Assembly (NCBI GenBank): GCA_030386875.1
Contig: CM059557.1
Location: 59,102,514 to 59,166,513 of the forward strand
Direction: 5' to 3'
Length of the DNA: 64,000 bases
From: Morinoia aosen
Taxonomy: Eukaryota > Arthropoda > Malacostraca > Amphipoda > Talitridae
The stretch's first letter is position 1. Each line of letters starts with the position of its first letter. Shown here piece by piece: positions 20,578-31,596 of the stretch. The position numbers and the translations under genes were made by a program. The notes under the pieces were generated by a model. The model was not told where the DNA came from. It saw only the letters and a program-made list of their open reading frames with translations, and ran no database searches.

Positions 20578-23500
20578 GTGAGCTTTTATTAAAGTATTTT
20601 ATAATAAATGCTTTCCCGAATGTTTTAATACGCTTATCGTGGTCGTCCATAAGTTTAAATCTTGAACGTTAAACCTTTCAAATGGATTTTTTATTGTCAC
20701 CAAGTACCGTAAAGTCACAATACGAGAAACTAAGCATTCGTGCGCTGTGTAGGTATATCTTCAATTTTTAATTGTTGTATAGTGGGCGTGCTTAATTGAG
20801 GAATTATGGTTTTGAGTATATATGGTTCGATGGTACTCTGTTTAAGTATCATAGGCTAGGCTCTATGTGATAAATTTTAATTTTCACGAGTTCGTTTTGC
20901 TCTATTAATGGTAATTATTATATGTCATGCATTACCTGGTAACCAGCATATTATTGTAGGCCTACTGTGTGGTAGTTATTCAGCAAGAAAATTAAGGGAG
21001 AAATTGATGGCACTATAACATAGCTGCATTTGGCTGAAGAACCTAAACGTTTTAGCCAAATGGTTTTTTTTCATCCAGTATTTGAGACATGTTTAAATTG
21101 TAGAGACAAGTGTTTGAGGATATTCCTTTATGTATCTATTATCTGTATCTTGGGCATTAGTGAAGCAAAATTACGAAGGCAGTGAAGCTTGTCACTTTCA
21201 TTTATAGCACACCAGGTTTGGGTAATATGCTATTGCAAGTAAGAAGCCTCATTTAATTATTTTATTATCTAATATATCAAGCTCAGTTACATGTGGGTCT
21301 ACTAAAGGTAAATGTTGAGGACTTGACCATAATTGATTTTCCACAGTTGGATGCCTAAACCTAGTTAATTATGTGTAAATTAACAACATTTCTTCTATGC
21401 ACTTTCCGTCTGAAATAATTATTCAACGAGTTATAGGAATGAATTACTTACGGCAACTGTAGTATTTGGAGCGGGAAGTAATTCAGTAGTTAAGGTAAAT
21501 ATGAAGGATATGTCAGTTTTCGATTTTGTAAATTTTGATGCCTTAGCATAGTTAGTTAATTAGATTGAAATAAACAAGGGTAAATGTATAGTGTTTGACC
21601 ATAATCGATTTTCCACTTTTGGACCAAGAAACATTGTAGATGAGACGAAAATAAACAAGTTTTCTTCTATGCAATTTCCTTCGGAAATGAGTATTTTAGG
21701 AGTGAGAACGGGAAATGAGTTACCGTAACTCCAGTATTTGAGGCGGGGAAAAATACACCGCGCGGTCCGACGTGAAAGTAAACAGGCGTTCCCGCGCGCC
21801 AACCAAGCCGACGAAGAGCAAACCCCCTATTACAAACGTAAAGAGGTCGGGTCGTGAGGGGTTGCAACAGTTCTTTTAGTGAAAATTATAAAACTAAAAG
21901 AACTGTGGCTACCCCTCACGACCCAACCTCTTTACGTTTGTAATAGGGTGATGCACTATGGAGTTCCGGTAACTCATTTAACGCCATAACTTTTAAAATA
22001 CTCATTTCCGACGGAAAGTGCATTGAAGAAAACTTGTTTATTTTGGTCTCATTAACCATCTTTCTTCATCAAAAAGTGGAAAATCGATTATGGTCAAACA
22101 CTATACATTTACCTAAACAAGTTTTCTTCTATGCACTTTCCGTCTCAAATGAGTATTTTATTAGTTGTAGCAGTATATGACTCACCGCAACTCCAGTGTT
22201 TGAAGCGGAAAGAAATTCTTCGATCGAATTGTATGGCAATACTGCAATGGCGTCTCGCTTCCACCGCTCCGTCATGAAAGACGAAACCAAACCTACCGCT
22301 ATACCTCGTTAAATACTCATTTGACGAAAAAAATGTATGGAAGATAAGTTGTTTATTTCGATGTTATTACCATGATTCAAGCAACAAAAATTTGAAAATA
22401 GACGAGTAGCTGTTTCTTCGAGCGCATTCGTCATCAAATACGAAACTAAACTTACCGCTATAAATCGTAAAATACTCATTTGAGACGGAAAGTGCATAGA
22501 AGAAAACTTGTTCATTTTGATTCAATTAATTAGGTTCAGGCACTTAAAAGTGGAAAATCGATACCTGACATATCCTTCAGATTTACCGTAGTTAACTTTG
22601 AAGTTGTCTTTTGCATCAATAACAGAAGCTAACATCGTATTACAAACGTTAAGAGGTTGGGTCTTGAGGGGTAGCCACAGTTCTTCTAGTGAAAATTATA
22701 AATAAAGGTTGTAACCAACCCATTACGTCAAATAATTGAGTGTGTGCAAGCGCGCACCGCTGCTTCAACGTAACTGGCAGCCTCGAGATGACTGCAGGTC
22801 CATAACTTCAACCCTGGTATACCGTGGGTTCGACATATCCGGGAAAATTCGAATTAAGTCATTCGCATCGACAATATAACTCATCTCATTTACTATGTTT
22901 ATGCATAGTAGAATTTCAATTGATTTATAATTTTCACTAAAAGAACTGTAGCTACCCCTCACGACCCAACCTCTTTACGTTTGTAATAAAGTGTTTACCG
23001 CTGCTTTGACGTAACTGGCAGCCTTGAGATGACCGCAGGCCCGTAACTTCAACCCCGCTATATCGTGGGTTCGACGTATCTGGGAACATTCGAATTAAGT
23101 CTTTTGCATCGACAATATAACTCGTCATCTCATTAACTATGTTTATGCACAGTAGAATTTCAATTGATTTATAATTTTCACTAAAAGAACTGTAGCTACC
23201 CCTCACGACCCACCCTCTTTATGTTTGTAATAAAGTGTTTGCTTCCCTTATTCATTTTTCCCCACCTAAAACACTGGAGTTCCGGTAACTCATATACCGC
23301 TATAGCTTGTAAAAATACTCATTTCAGACGGAAAGTGCATTGAAGAAAACTTGCTAATTTTGATCTCAACAATATTTAGGCATCCAAAAGTGGAAAATCA
23401 ATTATGGTCAAGTCCTCAACATTTACCCTACTAAGTAAGGTACAAGCTCAAAATTAATAACGGCTTTTGTCAACCAAGGCATTTATTTAATCGAATAATA

Positions 23501-26500
23501 ATTTATTAAATTTGTTAGGTCCATACAACGTGCACCATACTTTTCCTTTTTTTTACCTTTTTTAAACATTACGGATTTATTGGGTGCTTATATTGGTCAA
23601 TGTGAAGTTTAATGCAACCACGGAAAATAAAAATTCCGATCTTAGGAATCACTATAGGAACACATTTAAGAACGTTTTAAAAGAATGACATTCTGCTTGC
23701 TGATGCGTTATTTTTGAATAATTAAACTTTGAAGTTAACCTTGGCGCCAAAGTAAGCGAGCGCCTGAAACGGAATTTAATCAATAACGGAAGCTATTACA
23801 AACGTAAAGAGGTTGGGTCGTGAGGGGGAGGCACAGTTCTTCTAGTGAAAATTATAAATAAAGCTTCTAACCCACCCATTAGGGTGACGACCGCAATCTT
23901 GTTGACATCGGGTCCAAGATGGCGGCGCCTATGGTGGTTGCCATGTTAGACCCGATGTAAACAAGATTGCGGTCGTCACTCTAATGGGTGGGTTAGAAGC
24001 TTTATTTTTAATTTTCACTAGAAGAACTGTGCCTCCCCCTCACAACCCAACCTCTTTACGTTTGTAAAAGGGGCTTAGCTTCCGTTTTTAATTAAATTAC
24101 GCTCGCTTCCTTTGGCACGGGAAGGCCAACTTCAAAGTTCAATAATTCGAAAAGAAAGCATCAGCAAGCACAATGTCATTCTTGTAAAACATTTTTAAAT
24201 GTGTTCCTTTAGTGATTCTTTGGATCCGAATTATTATTTTCCGTGGTTGCATTAAACTTCACATTGACCCTTATATCTGATGTAATTTTTATTGCTTTCT
24301 TCTGGGCTTCATTTTATGTTTTAGCACTACAGCATCTATTAAGGGATAGCAGGTAGACTTGTTTCTCCTACTCAGTTGAGGGGAGTTGGAACTTTAAACT
24401 TTATCCGCTGATTTTCTACTTTATTTTATGTACCAACAGGCAGTAACAATTGTTGAATTCTATAGAGGTTGCCATTTCTATTTAACTACACCATACACCA
24501 GTTTTTGATTGACAATGGAAAAAAATACTATTAAGCCTACATTTCAATATCATTCATTTTGATAATGCATGAAATTACTGATATTCTCTTCAAAATTGAT
24601 ATGCGTTGATGGTGAAAGCTGATTTTGGCCAATATCTATTTTAGGTGCCTCATTGAAATTAAGAATTTTAGTCCAAAGAATCACAAAAGGAGCCCATTGA
24701 AAAACGTTTTACAAGAATGACATTCTGCTTGCTGATCTGTTATTTTCAAATTATTCAACTTTGTAGTTGGCTTTTGCGCCTCAGACAGAATTTTCCAACA
24801 TCGTAGCTAGCGCGCCACGTGGAATTTAATTAATAATGGAAGCTAACGCTCTTTATAAAAAACCTAAACAGGCTGGGTTGTAAGGGGGAGCCACAGTTCT
24901 TTGAGTGAAAATTATAAAAAGGTTCCAATCCACCCATTAGGATGACATCTACAATTGTTTACATCAGCTCCAAGATGGCTGCAACCGTACCGGGTGGCCG
25001 CCATCTTGGCACTGATGTAAACATTATTGCGGACGTCACCCTAATGGGTGGGTTAGAACCTCTATGTATAATTTTCACTAGAAGAACTATGGCTCTCCAT
25101 CACGACCGAACCTGTATACGTTTGTAATAGGGGTTAGCTTCCGTTATTGATAAAATTCTGCTTGGCATGCAAAGCCAACTTCAAAGTGGAATAATTGTAA
25201 AATAACGCATCAGCAAGCAGAATGTCATTGATATAGAACATTTTTAAATGGGTTTAGTGATTCTTTGGAATAGAATCCTTCTCCATGAGACACCTAAAAT
25301 ATATATTGACCCTGATTTTCATTCATTATGCTGCATATCAATTACAAAATCAGAAGTCTCCTCTGAAAACATAGTTTGACTACTACAAGACCCTGTGATA
25401 TTTGATTTCCTGTCAGGGAAAAGTATTGGCAATAGATTCAGCTTGGTTGTTATATTTAAATTTTGCACTGCCAAGGAGAGACACTGTTTGTTTAGCTGTG
25501 CTAGAGAAAGGGTAAATGTGAAAGAGAGGACCATAATTGATTTTCCACTTTTTGGTGCTTAAACATAGTTAATTAGATCTAAATGAACAATTTTTCTTTC
25601 GTGCACTTTCTGGGAGAAATGAGTATTTAACAAGTTATAGTGGTAAATTACTTACAGCAACTCGAGTGTTTGAAACGGGAAGAAATTGTTTTGAGGGGAA
25701 GACTACTATGGACTCTCCTTTCCAACGTGCTCAAATGATAGAACAAATTCCTTCCATCAAAGGCAAAAATTAACGTATCGCCGTAACTCGTTATATTTGG
25801 ATGATGACCTACCTATATTGTGTTATTACGGAGATCATCCGGGGCCCTTGCGATGTCATGGTCATTTTGCAGGTTTTTGTTGTAGAAGGACCCTTAGTTG
25901 GTGGACTATTCGTTCCTAAAATTTTATGGCGCTACGACAATAATTCCCCCCTCCCCGGGGGGCTTGAAGGGACCAAAATCTTTCAATTTTCCCAATTTTG
26001 ACCCCATATAAAAAAGAACAAATGGAAAATGGAAAAAAAAGCTTAATTTGAGTTTGTTAGAAATGTCAGGGATTTTAAAACTGCATTTGTTATTGTTCTA
26101 GCATCAAAACTGAAGGAGTTTCATTTTGAAATATCAATATCAATAAAAAGCACCCAAAATTTTTAACTTTTTCCTGATTTTGACCCCATATATGATGAGA
26201 ACAAATGGGAAATTGAAAAAAAACGAATTTGAGTGTGTTAGAAATGTTCCAAGGATTCTAAAACTGTCTTTGTTTTTGTTCTAGCATCAAAACTGAAGGA
26301 GTTTCAATATGAAATATCAGTAAAAATATACCAAAAACACATTTTTTGTTGAAAAAAAAACTAAGACCTAAATCAAAAAAATGACATGAGGCAAAAAGGT
26401 TTACTTTCACAAAAGACATATACTGGCCAATTTTCAAACGAATTGGACAAAAAAAGGTTTCAAACCCAGATGATCTCCTTAACTCCAAGATCCTAGAAGT

Positions 26501-29500
26501 GGGTTCAGGCTCTGCGGGGTGGGCTAATAATAAATTACATTGTACACAAACATGCTTTAACACCTCAAGCGCGCAACGGTTTCTGCTTTATGGAACACAA
26601 AACTAAATCTACAGCTATAACTCATAGAATACTCTTTTGCTGCAAAAAGTGTAGAGAAGAAAAGTAGTTTATTTTGATTTTATTACTATGATTCAAGCAA
26701 CAAAAATTCAAAAATTGATTAGTAGCTGTTTATTCAGGTGAATTCCAGTCATCAAAGATGAAACCAAACCTACCGCTATAACTCATTAAATGCTCATTTC
26801 CCCTGGAAAGTGCATAGAATAAAAAATTTTGATCTAATCAACTACGTTTAGGCAGCAAAAATTGCAAAATCAATTATGGTCCTCTCATTCATAAATTTCA
26901 GAAAAGACTTTGAAGTTCTATTTTTTATCAAATTCACATTTTTCAGTAGTTAAACATTTCTGCCTTATTTTTCTTATTTTGAAATGTTCATTTGAGGCTT
27001 TTGTTTTTCTGCTAACTGCTTCCCATTTTTAATCTTCTATATTGTTTGTTAATTTTTATCTTATTACATACATTCCCCTTGAGGAGATACAACTATTGTA
27101 TCAAAATCAGTGCTCTTAAGAGGAATATGTGAGGTCTGAATTAAAGGATAGGTAAGCTTTCGTTCTGTCAAAATGGAATACCTTTTAAATGTTGTGTAAC
27201 GGACCATCTTTTTTGCTTTGCTACTGTCTTGTTTTTCAGTATCTACTATTTCTTGCTTCAAATTATTTCTTGTTCCACATAACTGTTTCTCTACAGCTTA
27301 TGTATAGATACTGCATTCCCTTCACTACTAAATGGTGTCTTCCCCCCTCCTCTTTTCACTGAAGTTAGGGAGGCTTATACTAACATCTCATCATTTTTAT
27401 ACATAGCTATCAAAACTTGCTGTTTCTTTGTGTAAAGGATTTTGGCCAGGAAAGCTTGAGCTAAACTTGTCAAATCTGTTTCAATTATATGTTACTAGTG
27501 TCAAGCCATGTCTGTTGATTTTTATTTTTTTTTGTGGTTTTGACTACTTGGAAATGACATGCTACGTGCATCTATTTTGCGGGTCAACGCTTTGTCTAAC
27601 ATTGATAACTCTACCAAGATGGCTAGCTTCCAGGTTTGGGCAACTAATAATTGTGAAGCAATTTCACTAGTAGGAGGACATTTCAAAATAAGACAACATG
27701 AACACAATTCATAGCAATTATATTTTTTTCACACATTTCAGAAGCCTTACATTTAAGATCTTCTATTGATTTGCGGAGTTTGTCATATCTGTGTAACATG
27801 TTTAATGTTTTTTATTTAACTTGTCAAAAAATTTGATGTTAATTCATGTTTGACAAATTTTTGACAAATACTTTACTCATGATATTTAAAATTGTAAATC
27901 TATGGTATCAAACATGCTTTTTTTTTTGCTAAGCATACATTTGCAAACAAGCTTAATTGTTTTTTTAAAATAACGTAGACACTTGCATAGCTGGAAAAGA
28001 CCAACACTAGGTCAATTTCCCTTATAAAATGAGTGTATTGATAATGTTGTGAAAACTTCTCTGAACCATTCAAGTTTTGATACTTAGTTTAAACCAGCAT
28101 GTTTTTCAAGTAAGGGCTTCAAAGTCGATCAACAATTCTGATTGACTCATTGTCAGGATAAATACCAAGATGTATCGAGTGAAGTTTTACTTGAGCCCTC
28201 ATGGCACCAATGTCAGTAAACATTTGTTCAGCATTGAGATCAGGCAATTGTTAGATCTTCCAAGTAGACATGCTTACAATTTGAGAAAGGCTAGGTTTAA
28301 ATATTGAAAAAATGAATCCATTGAAATGAATGGAGGTCACCCATCCATTGGCGTACCCCAAGGTCACACTAGTGCGCGTATTTTACCCAGTCTAGTAGAC
28401 TAACCAATTGACGTACTTGAAAGCCAATTATACCTTTGGATGCGCAAGAAAAATCTTGAGAAGATGAGTTTTTAAACCGAAAAATGACCATAATCTGGAA
28501 ATAGACCTGAACCGTGCCATTAAATCCTATATGATGCAAAACATTCTATTTTACTCTTGAGTTTGAGTAGAAATGTCAAGTTTGGTAATTTTATGTCCTA
28601 CGTTCTTGTATGTCAATTCTCATTTTCTCAAGTTTAAAACCAAATGCCAAATTTCAAGACCTGGTAATTGTTTCATGCATGGCTACTGATGAGCTGTGAA
28701 AGCTCAAGTTGAATTTTGTTCAAGAGATGACCCTGTGATTATTTTTGTCTCTGTGGTTGTAGTTTCTTTTTGTGCATTCAATATTTGTGTGCCTGTGAAC
28801 CAGAACTTTGAAATTTTACACAATTTTTGTACTACTTGATCACTGCAAGAGACTTACAGAATCTTAATTACACGAATGCTAGCCCCTCTGGGGGATATAG
28901 CTATTGTATCTATGGGAATTAGTGCTCCCAGGGAAAAATGTGAGGGCCCGAGCTGAGAGTTAGGTAGGCTTTCTTGTTGTTGAAATAAAATGTTTTTTGT
29001 CATTTTATTGAGGACCAACTTTTTTCGGTTCACTACTGTCCTGTTTTTCATTACCTCTGACTTTCTTCTTCAACTTTTATCCTATTTCATGAACTTCTTT
29101 CCCATCTTACTGTTGTTTCTATGCCCCTTCTGCATAGATTCCTCATTTCCTCATCTCCATACTAAATGGTGCCTTCCTCCTTCCTCTCTTCGATACGCTC
29201 TATTTTTGCAGCGGTTAGGGAGGCTTAAACTAACTTATAATCTTAATCTAGCACAAATGCTAGTGTTTTCATTGTGTATCAACATTCCTTAAATGGAAAT
29301 TGCGCTTTAATTAGTGATCATAAAAATTACTGCTGTGTATTATTTTATTCATCAATATTTTTTTCTTTTGAAAAGGTCATGTAGTGTTTTAAAATAGGGG
29401 TACAATTTGGTTGCTCAGTGCAAATATTCTACCAAGCTTTTTCCTCTTTTTTCCCTAAAAACCTCAAGTTTATATATATTTGTTTTTCACAGCCTCCTAA

Positions 29501-31596
29501 GAAGGATGCGAAGAAAGCAGCGCCATCAAAGGCCCCTGCTAAGAAGAAGGAGGGAGGTTCAGGAGGCAAGGCCAAGAAGAAGAAGTGGTCCAAGGGCAAG
29601 GTCCGTGATCAACTCAACAACTTGGTTCTGTTCGACAAAGTCACATACGACAAGCTGTTGAAGGACATCCCATACTCCAAGCTCATCACCCCATCTGTGG
29701 TTTCTGAGCGACTCAAAATCACAGGCTCCCTTGCCAAGAAAGCCCTGGCTGAACTTCACAGAAAGGGTAGGTTTTGAGCTCTCAAGTAGACAACATACAT
29801 ACTTAGCTTATCAGGAGGTGCAATGATGTGCTTAAATTGCAGATTCATAAGTATAAGTGTTGGAATTACTAAGATAGTTTTTTAATTGGACAAATTCCAG
29901 AATACAGGTCTATTTTGGGTTCATAAGTAAACATACATGGAGTTACTACAGATGACATCCTGATCATATGACTCGTTAAGTTAACATCAGGTGATGGCAT
30001 GGTTCAGCTCAGCCTCTTGGTTTAATTTGGTGATATTTTATAGTAGTGCCCAAAAAGAGTGGTTTCTGCCAAAATGCGCCCCCGTAGAACCATTTCTGCT
30101 TTAAGGTACCTTTCTCACCAATGACTTGAGCTAATAACTTCATAAAATCACTCTTGGACGACCGAGTATTAGACTGTTCACCATGAAGCTGAATGGGCCT
30201 CCATTGGGCTTGAAATTAGATTCTTCAAATATTTTTAATGATATACAAGTTTGAATGCCGCATTCCTTTCAAATTATGATTGTCAAGTCATCTTCCAGTA
30301 CGCACCTCGCTAGAATGAACTTAATGCATCCGTAGTTATGATATCATTACTTTTATTTTATTTATAAATGGATAATGCGGTTATGTAGACTCCAAACTTT
30401 TTACCGAAAAATAAATTTCTATCCTTTCTTAGTGTTGAAATTTTTAGTTGAATTAACATGTATCATCTTCTCGGTAAAGTGGCTCTCAATATATTAATTG
30501 CCGTCAAGGATTCCCTGAAAACAAAGTAGGTCTACGTTTTGTACATCATTTCGAGATCTGCTCATACAAACTGTTATTTGAGACCATTACTAAATGCAAT
30601 TTTTTCTTGTTTGATGCAGCAAGGTGTAATACAAACATACGCTTAGCTAAATGGTCTGAAATAGACTTGAAAGTAGTGGCAGGTCTACTGAGCATAAAGC
30701 GTTCCTCGACGAGTGTGTGCTCTTAATAATGTACAGTTGGAACATCCTTAGCGTCATCGCATACTCCTGAAATATGTAGTGCTATTTGTCATGTTTCAGA
30801 ATCTCGGGTAGGTGTGGAAAAACGTTCACGGGATTTTTATTTCAACTGAATAGATTTTTAATGATTTATGAGACATAAGAGAAATTTTGTTGAATGAGTG
30901 CTAATTTTTTTTATTCTATTCAGTCCTGTGTTATTTTCTGCTTCAATTGAAATCGAGGATAGGAAGGTTTCAACACGTTAACTAGGATTGTGCGATTGCG
31001 ATGGTCAGTTTGGTTAGGTTAGAAGTCGTTTTGAAGAACCGATTTTTCTGCTCTAATACATTTTTAACTTTCATTTAACGAATACAATTGAACCATAATG
31101 TTGCCTTTTACTCTAAAATTTATTTCAGAATCAGAAAAGTTAAAAAAATAGTTGAAATGTTATTTCCATATTCAGGTACGTAAATGAACAATTTACCGGG
31201 TGGTACACAAGTGTACCACTTCGAAGTCAAATTGTTAATACCTTCAGTCGTGTGTCAGGCTTTACTTATTTTTTCCTTGTGTAGCTCATCTGTTCAGTTA
31301 TTCACAAGTTGAACCTGTGAAACCCTTTACATGTGCACAGAACCTCTATATAAGCAGCCAGCATGTTTTAGAGGCTTCATATTGAAAGCTGTATGAGAGT
31401 GACTTATTTTTGTGTGCGGTGTTATCAATTATGAACTGTTATTTCTAGCTAAATCTCAATTGTTAACCTATCCCCCAATTTGCCATGTTACTGTGAGTAC
31501 TAATGAAGCAATTTCTTCTCAGGGACCATCCGAAGAGTGTGCAAGCACCACGCCCAGATCGTCTACACCAGGAAGATCAACAAGTCTGATGATTAA
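20575..31596 (+). CDS. RpS25: Ribosomal protein S25 (eS25), three coding exons
   Basis: Spliced CDS: exon 1 20575-20577 (the ATG alone), exon 2 29493-29766, exon 3 31523-31596, stop TAA at 31594-31596. It totals 351 nt, 116 residues, close to the ~117 of insect RpS25. The protein starts [12 protein letters not shown], with a Lys-rich N-terminal tail. The winged-helix core has [13 protein letters not shown] and [13 protein letters not shown], and the end includes HHAQIVYTR. It is a component of the 40S subunit. Donors GTGAGC and GTAGGT and both AG acceptors are canonical. The first intron is 8915 bp and full of foldback repeats. A polyadenylation signal candidate, AATAAA, lies at 31995-32000. 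No defects seen. Confidence 0.95.
21494..22587. mobile_element. Foldback element FB2, inserted in FB1
   Basis: Inverted termini begin GGTAAATATGAAGG / mirror CCTTCAGATTTACC. The duplication GTAGTTAA is perfect on both sides (21486-21493 and 22588-22595). Excluding FB3 and its duplication it is ~551 bp. Arms share the ACTTTCCGTCT-type internal blocks with FB1 and FB3. Confidence 0.82.
21579..22113. mobile_element. Foldback element FB3, inserted in FB2
   Basis: 535 bp, near-palindromic, with termini GGTAAATGTATAG / CTATACATTTACC. The duplication TAAACAAG is perfect on both sides (21571-21578 and 22114-22121). The left arm has a ~70-bp segment (about 21750-21830) without partner in the right arm. 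The symmetry centre is near 21893, between two copies of an AGTTCTTTTAGT-type block. Confidence 0.85.
22757..23240. repeat. Two-unit tandem duplication, ~242 bp each
   Basis: Units at 22757-22997 and 22998-23240 are about 90% alike, each running from CCGCTGCTT to TTTGTAATAAAGTGTTT. They lie inside FB1. Matching short open frames on the - strand are by-products of the duplication and not genes. Confidence 0.8.
23595..24269. mobile_element. Foldback element FB4
   Basis: 675 bp with arms of ~330 bp. Termini GGTCAATGTGAAG / CTTCACATTGACC. Flanks CTTATATT (23587-23594) and CTTATATC (24270-24277), 7 of 8 matching. The centre holds CAAGATGGCGGC. The arms share with FB1 the block AAAGAGGTTGGGTCGTGAGG and its inverse. 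Confidence 0.82.
24627..25311. mobile_element. Foldback element FB5
   Basis: 685 bp, same family as FB4. Termini GGCCAATATC / ATATATTGACC. The duplication CTGATTTT is perfect on both sides (24619-24626 and 25312-25319). The centre carries CCAAGATGGC facing GCCGCCATCTTGG. It is more diverged between arms than FB4. Confidence 0.82.
25511..26900. mobile_element. Decayed foldback element FB6
   Basis: The left terminus GGTAAATGTGAAAGAGAGG is mirrored near 26875-26900 in degraded form, with the same internal blocks as FB1-FB3 in opposite orientation at the two ends. Flanks AGAGAAAG and AGAAAAGA are only roughly alike, so the right edge is uncertain. It contains a two-unit tandem repeat (25994-26345). 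Confidence 0.55.
25994..26345. repeat. Two-unit tandem repeat, ~183 bp
   Basis: Units start at 25994 and 26177, each with TTTTGACCCCATATA followed by an A-rich segment and the block GCATCAAAACTGAAGGAGTTT. They lie inside FB6. Confidence 0.65.
27075..27384. repeat. SINE-like repeat R, copy A
   Basis: Member of a ~350-bp family with five copies here. It starts CCCCTTGAGGAGATACAAC and ends TTAGGGAGGCTTATACTAAC, sharing the TACTAAATGGTG(C/T)CTTCC core. Older than copies B and C; possible imperfect target duplication of ~17 bp. Confidence 0.7.
27385..28859 (+). other. RpS25 intron 1, no recognised element
   Basis: AT-rich intronic DNA between SINE-like copies A and B. I see no exon, RNA gene or clear repeat; scattered poly-T runs only. 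Confidence 0.4.
28883..29238. repeat. SINE-like repeat R, copy B, with long target duplication
   Basis: Full-length copy, ~356 bp. It is flanked by 23-25-bp imperfect direct repeats (28860-28882 and 29239-29263) that share AATCTTAAT and ATGCTAG blocks, as expected for insertion by target-primed reverse transcription. The left end has a hairpin CCCCTCTGGGGG. No coding frame and no convincing pol III A/B boxes. Confidence 0.75.
29493..29766 (+). CDS. RpS25: RpS25 coding exon 2
   Basis: Encodes residues 2-92 and the first base of a Gly codon. The acceptor TTTTTCACAG precedes it and the donor GTAGGT follows. It contains the Lys-rich tail and most of the winged-helix domain. Confidence 0.95.
29767..31522 (+). 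other. RpS25 intron 2
   Basis: 1756 bp. I searched by eye for C/D-box motifs because ribosomal protein introns often host snoRNAs. TGATG-like words occur, but none pairs with a properly placed CTGA and terminal stem. No other feature seen. Confidence 0.5.
31523..31596 (+). CDS. RpS25: RpS25 coding exon 3
   Basis: Encodes the C-terminal 24 residues ([19 protein letters not shown]...SDD) and TAA. The acceptor TTCTTCTCAG precedes it. The phase completes the Gly codon split across intron 2. Confidence 0.95.

Larger units (their letters stand above)
21307..23427. mobile_element. Foldback element FB1 (2.1 kb, contains nested copies)
   Basis: Its ends are inverted repeats starting GGTAAATGTTGAGG and continuing for over 100 bp; the left arm at 21307 is mirrored at 23427. 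Flanking 8-bp duplications: CTACTAAA (21299-21306) and CTACTAAG (23428-23435), 7 of 8 matching. No transposase frame, so non-autonomous. The 8-bp duplication suggests hAT-type mobilisation, but the termini are not the usual CAG...CTG. It contains FB2 (21494-22587), which in turn contains FB3 (21579-22113), and a local tandem duplication. Confidence 0.8.

Noticed and set aside
21579..22113. CRISPR-like or regularly spaced repeats
   Set aside because: Repeats are inverted arms of foldback elements with target duplications, in a eukaryotic genome.
23030..23080. tRNA-like GGGTTCGA words near 22830 and 23065
   Set aside because: They sit in the tandem duplication of FB1; no cloverleaf can be built around them.
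29767..31522. Possible intronic snoRNA in RpS25
   Set aside because: Only isolated TGATG-like words; no paired C and D boxes with a closing stem.
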